This document shows, one piece after another, positions 54,506-62,043 of a DNA stretch of 64,000 bases. The notes under the pieces were generated by a model. That model saw only the letters and a program-made list of their open reading frames with translations, was not told the DNA's origin and did no database searches. Origin of the DNA: a bacterium (lineage in GTDB: Bacteria > Chloroflexota > Anaerolineae > Caldilineales > Caldilineaceae); NCBI GenBank assembly GCA_016124945.1, contig WGMT01000068.1, forward strand, positions 1 through 64,000. Reading direction: 5' to 3'. The first letter of the stretch is position 1. Each line of letters starts with the position of its first letter. The position numbers and the translations under genes were made by a program.

Positions 54506-55496
54506 AAGTGACCACCTCATACCCCCTGTCAAGGTTCCAGATCCGCATGATGTTGACAGGCTCAAGCGTTACTGAAACCCCGGTTTCAACAGGGAGGAGA
54601 CAGCTTAACTGATTCGCGATTGTATCCAAGCTCAAACATTCCTGCGGCAGTTCGTTGGAGAATGCAGGATCAACACCTCTGAGCCGGAAGATACGCGTCT
54701 CGCCGTCTGTTCCGCCTAACTGCGGATCGTCGGTGGCCCGGATCTCGAAGGCGACGGTAATCGACTGATCTTCCTCTTCGTTGAAGTCGGATGCCACGAC
54801 CATTTCTAGTTGGCCGGGTACTGCAACCGACACAGGTTCAGGCAGAGCAACCAGCGTAAAGGTGGAGAAATGGTTGATGGCGCCTGCAGCGGTCAAGATA
54901 CCACCGGTGTAGGCCTTCTGAGCGCTACCAACCCAGCGCCAGGCTGAAGCAGGCGAAGTGGGGAGAGGGTTCTTCAACTGATAGATGCCAAACCAATTCA
55001 CACTTTCGAGGCTGGCCTCTGGTTGGTAATACGGGAAGCGCAGATCAAAAGTCAGCTTGGGTCGCGGGTAGGTTGGAAAACGTACATTGCTGGGTGAGAC
55101 TTCCAGCGCAGCCAGGGCATTGTAGGGAGTGCACGGCGGCGTCGTGTCGGCTCGGTTTGTGAAACAGCCGTAGCTCAGCACGAGTTGTTCTACATCGACG
55201 GCGGCAATCCCTAACTGTGGATTACACCAGGGGTCTGTAGAATTATCCAGCAGCCCTGCAACACCAGCATTAAGTTCCAAACTGGAAACGTCACTGCCAG
55301 TACATGCCACACTCATTGGAGTTGAAAGAGGGGTGCAGCCACTGTACACGCTACTCGTCACCGTACATGCATTGCTAGCAGGAGCAGCAGGGGCAGCCCC
55401 ACCTGTAGAAGGAGTTGTCGGTGCACAAGCGGAAACCAGAATGAACGTAAAAAGGAGAATCGCCCACCAGCTACGCGTGCATATTTGCCTCGTCAT
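54483..55496 (-). CDS. Lipoprotein, first gene of the CHAT operon
   Basis: The 337-aa protein starts at ATG 55496 after TAGGAGGC. The signal peptide ends in a lipobox (ILVSAC, Cys about 24), followed by a Pro/Ala-rich spacer (APTTPSTGG). The mature part is beta-rich with several paired Cys (SNACTVTSSVYSGCTP, CNPQLG, YGCFTNRADTTPPC), no known domain, and WNLDRGYEVVTYATVEV at the end. It overlaps the receptor-protease gene by 23 bases, so both are made together. It could present a ligand to, or modulate, the periplasmic propeller (inference). Confidence 0.65.
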   Translation of the reverse strand: MTRQICTRSWWAILLFTFILVSACAPTTPSTGGAAPAAPASNACTVTSSVYSGCTPLSTPMSVACTGSDVSSLELNAGVAGLLDNSTDPWCNPQLGIAAVDVEQLVLSYGCFTNRADTTPPCTPYNALAALEVSPSNVRFPTYPRPKLTFDLRFPYYQPEASLESVNWFGIYQLKNPLPTSPASAWRWVGSAQKAYTGGILTAAGAINHFSTFTLVALPEPVSVAVPGQLEMVVASDFNEEEDQSITVAFEIRATDDPQLGGTDGETRIFRLRGVDPAFSNELPQECLSLDTIANQLSCLLPVETGVSVTLEPVNIMRIWNLDRGYEVVTYATVEVH

Positions 55497-55714
55497 GGTT
55501 GCCTCCTACAAATCTGTACTGTTTGATGGACCGGACGATTTTTCGCATGTCCCCTTACTTGCTTTGTTTACAACGTACGGAAGCAGCGTTACCCCAGTAT
55601 CAACCTTTCTGTCTTCAGGTCAGCAGAGTCAGATGTCATGTCAACTGTGGTACATATCTCCCCTAAAAGAGATCGGCGTTCATATAGAGTTGCATTATTC
55701 ATGCATGAATTTTG

Positions 55715-56542
55715 TTAAGGAGTCGACGAGACACTAACTCCGACAGCACATGTACTGAGTTCAGCGAAGCCAATGGGACGCCGATAAACTTCTTCCACTT
55801 CAGCGCCGGATTCGATGAGGAGCGTCACCAGGGGAGCGCTGTCGTCTCTTTCGGTTGGATGCCCGCGCAATGTGCCAAGGAGTATGATGCGCAGGTAGGA
55901 TGCTGTGGCCGCAACCACAAAGACGGATGAACGCCGGTGCAAGAGTGCAATAAGCGCCGGCGTAAAGCCGCGCCCCCAAATTTCGACACAGGTTGCACAG
56001 CGCGTGCGCGCTTCTCTTGTCGGGACAACGGCCAACAGTTCCCCCATGCACAGCACGCCAATGTTGTGACAGATCGGTTCCAGCGCATCCAAATGCGCAC
56101 TGGTGATGACAAGTGTGGCGCTGTTGTTGCTCACTATCGCTTCGAGACGACGGTAGAAGTCAGCTTCCACACAACTATGCACGTCTACAACAGGTTCATC
56201 GAGTAAAACGAGGGATCGGCGTGTAATCGCCGCCTCGATATCGGCTAACACTTCACTGCAAGGGCGCGGGGTGACGGCAGGAGATGAGGCGCTGATGAGG
56301 AGTGTGTGAGATCGGATCGCTTCGCGCTCCGTCCACATATCGTGGCCAAGGATCTGGGCGACGCCGCTGATAGGAAGTAGTCTGCCGGACAGCACCTGAA
56401 GGAGGGTAGTCTTTCCGGCGCCGTGCGCGCCGACAAGCCCAAGGATGGAGCGTTGGGCTACGGTCATTGTCACCCGGTTGAGGAGATATTGGCCGCCGAT
56501 GAGGCGGGTCAACTGGTGGGTATAAATGGCTAGAACGCTCAT
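55715..56542 (-). CDS. Degenerate ABC transporter ATP-binding protein
   Basis: ATG 56542 gives 275 aa (MSVLAIYTHQLTRLIGGQYL). Walker A is GAHGAGKTT, and Walker B with the catalytic Glu is SLVLLDEP. The stretch between them is too short: the helical subdomain and the LSGGQ signature, normally about 50 residues further on, are missing, and the text passes from SPAVTPRPCSEVLADIEA straight to TRRSLVLLDEP. It may be a decayed copy, or a protein that still binds ATP. No permease gene is adjacent. The C-terminal 90 residues are not typical ABC sequence. Confidence 0.6.
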   Translation of the reverse strand: MSVLAIYTHQLTRLIGGQYLLNRVTMTVAQRSILGLVGAHGAGKTTLLQVLSGRLLPISGVAQILGHDMWTEREAIRSHTLLISASSPAVTPRPCSEVLADIEAAITRRSLVLLDEPVVDVHSCVEADFYRRLEAIVSNNSATLVITSAHLDALEPICHNIGVLCMGELLAVVPTREARTRCATCVEIWGRGFTPALIALLHRRSSVFVVAATASYLRIILLGTLRGHPTERDDSAPLVTLLIESGAEVEEVYRRPIGFAELSTCAVGVSVSSTP

Positions 56543-56671
56543 GCTCTTCACTTTTCTCAGAAGGAAGGTCTACTTGTTCTGATCAAAGCATGCGCGTAAA
56601 GACAAATGCAGAGGCGAATGTCCTGTGATTTATAGGCGTTCGACCCCGTCGTGCCACAGACGGGAAAACGC

Positions 56672-57574
56672 TCACGGGGCAAAGCACAGGTGGACGCAAG
56701 TGCCCTGGCCACCGACGCTCTGAATCTTCAACTGTCCTTCAAGTAATTGGGCGCGTTCCTGCATGTTGTGAAGCCCACCGGAAAGGACAACAGCCTCGGG
56801 CATGAAACCAACACCGTTGTCTTCGATCTGCAGATGCACCATGCCGTCAACAAAGTGAAGGCGCACAACGATTTCGGTGGCCAGAGCGTGACGTTGGACA
56901 TTAAGCAGCGCTTCCTGGGCAATGCGCAGCGTCTCCATAGCCTGGGCCGACGACAACAGCCCAGGATCGAGGGGATCGGTTTCGAGACGCACTTCGATGT
57001 TGCTTTCGCTAAACATTGCATCGGTTAGTTGCGCCAACCGGGCGCCGATTCTCTCTGGCTGCTCTGTTCGAGGACGCAAATCGAGGATGTAGCTGCGGAT
57101 GTCCATGATAACGCTGTTTAAGCCGGCCATGATCTGCCCCAAACGAGCATGGACAAGTTGCGGTTCACTCTCTATACGCTGCTGGCAGTCTTCAACCGTA
57201 AGCCCTACTGCATAGATCGACTGAATCACACCGTCGTGCAGTTCGCGACCAAAGCGTTCACGTTCCTGCAAAACGGCCAGCTTTTCGCTCCGTCGATAAA
57301 GCTTTTCACTCCGCCGATAAAGACGAGCATTTTCAACAGCAATTCTTCCCGCACACCTTTGGGTCTGGCGCACCACCCAACTTGACAACAGCCATGCCAC
57401 AGCCTGCAGTACGAGAAAGTCTGCTACCATGTGTAACACAGTCGCTGAATGCGGTTCCAGGGCAAGGTGCAGCAGTGTAAGCGCTAGCCAGAGTAGGAAG
57501 GCGAAGATGGATCCAAGAAAATAGAGGCGTTGGCCGGCAAAAAACCTGATATACTGATCGTAGGATGTCGACAT
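56672..57574 (-). CDS. NarL-family sensor histidine kinase
   Basis: ATG 57574 (300 aa) has TAGGAG at a good distance; a 23-codon upstream extension is not needed. Two membrane helices are at about 20-40 and 48-68. A signalling helix follows, in which the heptad LYRRSEK is duplicated in tandem. The HisKA_3 dimerisation domain has the phospho-His in FGRELHDGVIQSIYAVGLT. The HATPase domain (about 195-298) has N and G boxes (QIEDNGVGFMPEAV). There is no large extracytoplasmic sensor, so the signal is probably within the membrane. It is divergent from its probable partner regulator, 74 bases away. Confidence 0.88.
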   Translation of the reverse strand: MSTSYDQYIRFFAGQRLYFLGSIFAFLLWLALTLLHLALEPHSATVLHMVADFLVLQAVAWLLSSWVVRQTQRCAGRIAVENARLYRRSEKLYRRSEKLAVLQERERFGRELHDGVIQSIYAVGLTVEDCQQRIESEPQLVHARLGQIMAGLNSVIMDIRSYILDLRPRTEQPERIGARLAQLTDAMFSESNIEVRLETDPLDPGLLSSAQAMETLRIAQEALLNVQRHALATEIVVRLHFVDGMVHLQIEDNGVGFMPEAVVLSGGLHNMQERAQLLEGQLKIQSVGGQGTCVHLCFAP

Positions 57575-57648
57575 GGAAGATACTCCTAATCTACCTGCGA
57601 CACGGATTACCTCTATTATAGGACTGTGCCTGGCGAGGATCAAGAGAC

Positions 57649-58308
57649 ATGACGCTACGCGTTATGCTAGTGGACGATCACGAACTGGTACGTATTGGGC
57701 TAAAAACGCTACTCTCTCGTTACCCCGCCTATGAAGTGGTGGCGGAAGCGGCGGATGCAGCAGAGGCCGCCGTGAAAGTCCACCGTTATCACCCTGATAT
57801 TGTGATCATGGACATCCGGCTTGGCGGCAGGAGCGGCATCGACGCCACTCGCGACATCCTGGCCCAGAGGCCGGAAACCAGAGTGGTGATGCTCACCTCT
57901 TACCCCGAGGATGAACTTCTCTTCGAGGCCATCGTTGTCGGAGCGTCGGCCTACGTGCTCAAACACATCGGCAGCGGCGAACTGATCCATGTGCTCGAAG
58001 CAGTTGGCCGTGGTGAATCCGTCCTCGATCCCGCGGTGACGCAAAAAGTTTTCCACAAACTGCGCGAGTCGGCGCGCCAATCTGAAGACGCCGCCTTCGC
58101 CGCCCTCACCGATCAAGAATTGCGCATCCTTGCTCTCATCACCGACGGCAAGACCAACAAAGAGATCGCCGCCGAGATCTTTTTGAGCGAACGCACCGTG
58201 CGCAACTATGTGAGTTCCATCCTCGAAAAGCTAAATCTATCTTCACGGGCCGAGGCCGCCGCCTACGCCGTGCGCCACCACATCGAAGACCATCTGCCTA
58301 CCTCATAG
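57649..58308 (+). CDS. NarL/LuxR-type response regulator
   Basis: The 219-aa protein ([20 protein letters not shown]) has a receiver domain with acidic pocket D9/D10, phospho-acceptor Asp55 ([10 protein letters not shown]), T in MLTSYP and K in VLKHI, followed by a LuxR-type helix-turn-helix ([35 protein letters not shown]). It is the cognate partner of the divergent kinase. Targets are unknown; the nearby CHAT operon and the pair itself are candidates by position. Confidence 0.92.
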   Translation: MTLRVMLVDDHELVRIGLKTLLSRYPAYEVVAEAADAAEAAVKVHRYHPDIVIMDIRLGGRSGIDATRDILAQRPETRVVMLTSYPEDELLFEAIVVGASAYVLKHIGSGELIHVLEAVGRGESVLDPAVTQKVFHKLRESARQSEDAAFAALTDQELRILALITDGKTNKEIAAEIFLSERTVRNYVSSILEKLNLSSRAEAAAYAVRHHIEDHLPTS

Positions 58309-58359
58309 TTCCGCCAATTTTGAAGAAGAGGGATTGAGAGAATAAGAAAGCAAGAAATT

Positions 58360-58396
58360 AGGGCAATGGGCGGATCGTCTACTCGCCCACTGCCCT
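58360..58396. terminator. Bidirectional terminator candidate between convergent genes
   Basis: AGGGCAATGGGCG (58360-58372) pairs with CGCCCACTGCCCT (58384-58396) with one mismatch and an 11-nt loop. Pyrimidine-rich runs follow on both strands. It separates the response-regulator gene from the convergent BNR pseudogene. Confidence 0.6.
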
Positions 58397-58414
58397 GGTC
58401 GCCTAATTCTCTTT

Positions 58415-61276
58415 CTACAGGGGGACTACAAACACCCCCATCGGCGTGGTGACGTATAACCGTGCCGGCACTGCATCGAGGATCAGGAGATCGTCGATGC
58501 GCATGGCGTCGAACGGCTCGTCCTCCAGTTTCTGCTGGGCTGCACTTTCGGCCAGGCGGAAGTAGAGACCGCGCACTGTCCCCAATAGGAGTGTATGCTC
58601 AGTCTCCGGCTTGTCGAAGACGGCATACAGCCCGGTCAACGCGCCGCCTCCGATCACAGATCCCAGCCCGACTGAGACGCTGCGCCAGGAAACGCCGTCG
58701 TTGTCACTTTCGAAGAAACCAAGGTAGGCCGGCGCGTAGATGGTTGCCGGATCAGCGCGATCCACGCGCAGATCGCCCAGCCACCCGATTCAGGCTCCAG
58801 CGGCGTGGATCTTGTCCAACTTGCCCCGCCGTCGCGGCTGACCAGCACAGCGCCGCCCCCTTCGCTAATCGCGCCAACCCACACCGTAGTCCAATCACTG
58901 CCCACCGGCGCCAGGAAATGAACATCGTAGACGCCAAACAGCGCGTTCGGCTGGTGTGTAAACGATGCGCCACCGTCTTTGCTCAGGTATGGGCCGTTGC
59001 AGCTCGCTGCATAGATCCAATCGTAGACGGGATGCAGCGCCAGCGGTTTGAGGTCGATCCCCGCCGCCCGCGGCGTGCCAACTCTGCCCGCCGTCGTCGC
59101 TGCGCGCCACAGTGCTCTGCAAGACGTTGTCCCAGGGGATGCCGGCCCACAGCACGTTGGGATCGTCGAAACTCACCGCCACCGGCCCGGCCTGGATCGC
59201 GCTGTTCTTGGCCCAGGTGACGCCGCCGTCGTTGCTGCACCACACACCTTGCGCGCCGGCGCCGATGTAGAGCGTGGACGGGTGGCTGTAGTCCATCGTG
59301 ACGGCGCCGCGATATTGCAGGGGCGAGTCGGCGATGTCATCGGGGAGGGCGAGGTATGTCCAATTGACGCCGTGGTCGGGGCTGACCACAAGGCGTCCTT
59401 CGTTGGTGATGGCAAAAAGTCGCCCATCTGCGCCGGGTTCGGCCACCAGCGAACGTAGCCAGCGTGCTTCCAGTGTCACCGGCGTCTCGGTTGGGGTGAC
59501 GGTGATAGTTGGCGTCGCAGAAGGTGTGGCCGTGGCAGTAGGTGAAGATGTGGCAGTAGGTGAAGATGTGGCAGTTGGTGCGACTCCCTTCAAAATACGA
59601 GGCAAGTAGTTGTCGTAGCGCAGGTTGCGACAGGCGCGCAGTGAGACGTCGTCCACATACATCGACGTTCTTTTGCCGTTGCCGTCGTTGTAGACGCCGA
59701 TGTGCAGTTGCAGGGCGCGCCCGGCATAGGCGGAGAGGTCAACTTGTAGCTGCTGCCAGGTGGAGGCGTTGCTGCGCGTCCACAGAAGTTGCTGCAACGT
59801 CTTCTCCTGCCCATCTAACAAGAGGACGTACTGCCGATCGCCCGCAGACCCTTCTCGTTCAGCGGCGGTCAGGTCGCCTTCCGCCGAGATCGGATACCAC
59901 CAGAGCGAGAGGGTGGCGCTGACAACCTCACTGGGCACGGTGAAGGGCTGTACCGCGCTGGAATAGCTGAAAATGTCGGCGCCTTCGGTGATTCCTGTGC
60001 GCAGGCTGCGAACGCCGCTATGCACAACGCCGGTGCTGTAGCCGGCAGGATAGACCGTGTTGGGCAGGTCCCAGACATTGGCTGCCTCAAAACCGCCGTC
60101 GGCGATGCGCTCCTCGCAAGCGCCCACAACGTAGTGCCACACACCGGCAGCCGTGGCCACATGGGCAACGATCCCCCCCGCCGACGTAGACGAGACGGCT
60201 ATGCTGCGGATGTCGGGATTGTTGGGCGCGCTGCCCAGGTTGATCCAGGCGTCTCCGCCGTTGACGGTGCGGTAGAGGCTGTGTTGATCGCCGGCCACAA
60301 ACTGTCCACTGAGCGCGGTGAAGAGCGTGCGATCGGCAGTGTAGGTGGGCGAAACAGCCAAATGACGTGGATAGGGTTCATAGAAACCGGGCAAACCGGC
60401 GGATGTGAGTGTCCATGTGGTGCCGCGGTTGCTGGAACGGAAGACAGCACTTTCGGGTGTGTCGTCCCCGGGTGCTTCGATTGAGCGGTAGGTCGCCCAG
60501 ACACGCTGATCGGCGGCGTAGTTGGGCGAGAGGACGATCTCATAGGTTGGAGCGTAGCCACCCACACCCTGCCACGTCGCGCCGCCGTCCTGGCTGCGGC
60601 GCACAGCGCTGTAACCCGACGCGAACAAGGTGCGATCGGCGGCATAATTGGGCGAGATTGCCAGATCGAAGAGGTCAAAACTCTCGCCCGCGGGGACAAG
60701 CGGATAGTCCGTCCACGTGACGCCGCCGTCGGTCGACTTGCGCACCGCATGTTGCCGCCCCACGAAGATGGTTCGATCGGCTGCATAGTTGGGCGACAAC
60801 AGCAGCGCCTGCACTGTGCCGTCGTTTGTCAACAGCGACCAGTTCACACCAGCATCCGCCGATTTGTATAGACCGGCGCTGCCGGCACTATCGTCGACGT
60901 AGGCGGCGAAGACCACGCCGTCGTGGGCGAAATGTGGCGAAACGGCCAGACGGGTAAAGTGAACCACATGTCCAGTGGGTGGAGTCAAGACAAGATGCCA
61001 GCTCAGCCCGCGGGTTGTTGAGCGAAAGACGCCCTGATCCGTAGCAGCGAAAAGGATGCCGTCGGCGGCGTAGTCAGGCGACATGGCCACATCAGCCACG
61101 GGGATGGGCGACATGGCGGCGTCGAAGGGTCCGCCGCTACGCCAGCCCGCGCTTTGTGGAGTGACGGACTGGCTGTCCAATGTAAAACGCCCTGGCCTTT
61201 CGGTCTGGGCGTTTTTTGTGGGGAATGGGTTTGCTGGAACACGCAGCCATGCAATCGTCATACACGGCGTGGACAC
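58415..61276 (-). pseudogene. BNR-repeat (sialidase-type propeller) surface protein, frameshifted and 5'-truncated
   Basis: Read from right to left, the frame has many BNR / photosystem-stability-type repeats (SPNYAADRTLFASGY, SRDGGASWTRS, SKDGGASF). These are interrupted by a beta-sandwich domain (about 59600-60120; WWYPISAEGDL, LQVDLSAYAGRALQLHIG) and a Thr/Ser/Pro repeat linker (TATSSP). Two single-base frameshifts, near 59055 (after SWHAAG) and near 58785 (after SGGW), split the C-terminal part into three frames ending at 58415. The apparent N terminus (KNAQTERPGRFTLDSQSVTP) is only translated repeat element (61152-61217), so the true 5' end with its export signal has been lost. It was probably a surface or secreted protein. 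Confidence 0.7.
61152..61217 (+). repeat. Dispersed terminator repeat, copy 2
   Basis: This block is near-identical (two differences in 66 bases) to 1689-1754, with the same AAAACGCCC...GGGCGTTTTTT hairpin. It replaces the 5' end of the BNR gene on the opposite strand. Confidence 0.85.
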
Positions 61277-61711
61277 ATTACAGTTACTGGTGTCTTGGGC
61301 TGTTCAATATGCCAATATTCTGGAGCTGCTTGACGCTAAATTTCATTTCACAAATCCTAAGCCAAAGTTGGTCATACCTCCCAATTATGGTCTGGTTGCA
61401 GCGCCACCTACCCTTTGTGCAGTGGAATCACAAATAGAAATTCACGTGTGGAGTGTTACATACCGTGCAGTACGTGCTATTAAAATGTGAATCGAACGGG
61501 GGAGTTTGCCGATTTGCGCCACAACTTCACCGCATCCATCTATGATGAGAAATTGACCTCTGATACGTATGAAATGCTCGGTGTCGACAACGAACTCAAG
61601 ATTTGCGACCGGATCCCGTCGTCAATTCTTTCGCCGTCAGTTTTGCCCATAGAACTTTCGGAGAACCACAATTGCGAAGTTGAGAAGCGTTTTGGGGATA
61701 TTTGTTGATTG
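61218..61711. other. Gap without a supported gene
   Basis: A/T-richer stretch. Short frames exist (for example a 73-codon GTG frame at 61487-61708), but no ribosome site or homology was seen. It probably contains debris upstream of the permease remnant. Confidence 0.3.
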
Positions 61712-62016
61712 CACCTCAAATGCTGGGGGATGCTCGCACCTCCACTTTGGGTGGGGATGCATAATTATGTGCGGCAGTTGACTGATCCTCTTTTCCACAC
61801 TGTGGCATGGAATACGGCATATCTAGCCATGGTGTACGTTCTATTGGTCATGCTCACGGCCATGGGGCTGGTGCGCTTACTCAATCGGCAATTTCCAGTG
61901 CGCAATCTCTCTCGCTCTATTTTGCGCCGGTAGTCACATCGGTGGTTGCGATTTCTCTACTGTGGCAGTGGATATCGGAGCCGGAATTCGGCCTCATGAA
62001 CTATCCTCTACCTTGA
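61712..62016 (+). pseudogene. Sugar ABC transporter permease (MalF-type) remnant
   Basis: Two frames together read WVGMHNYVRQLTDPLFHTVA, NTAYLAMVYVLLVMLTAMGL, then FAPVVTSVVAISLLWQWISE and PEFGLMNY. These are the classic opening-loop and second/third-helix motifs of MalF/UgpA-type permeases. A frameshift near 61920 separates them, the start is missing, and the gene stops after about 100 codons of an expected 290 or so. Confidence 0.8.
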
Positions 62017-62043
62017 TTCTATTATGTTAAGGATGGAAATTAT

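Noticed and set aside
61003-61254. Minus-strand frame beginning in the terminator repeat
   Set aside because: Only translated repeat plus an out-of-frame BNR sequence.
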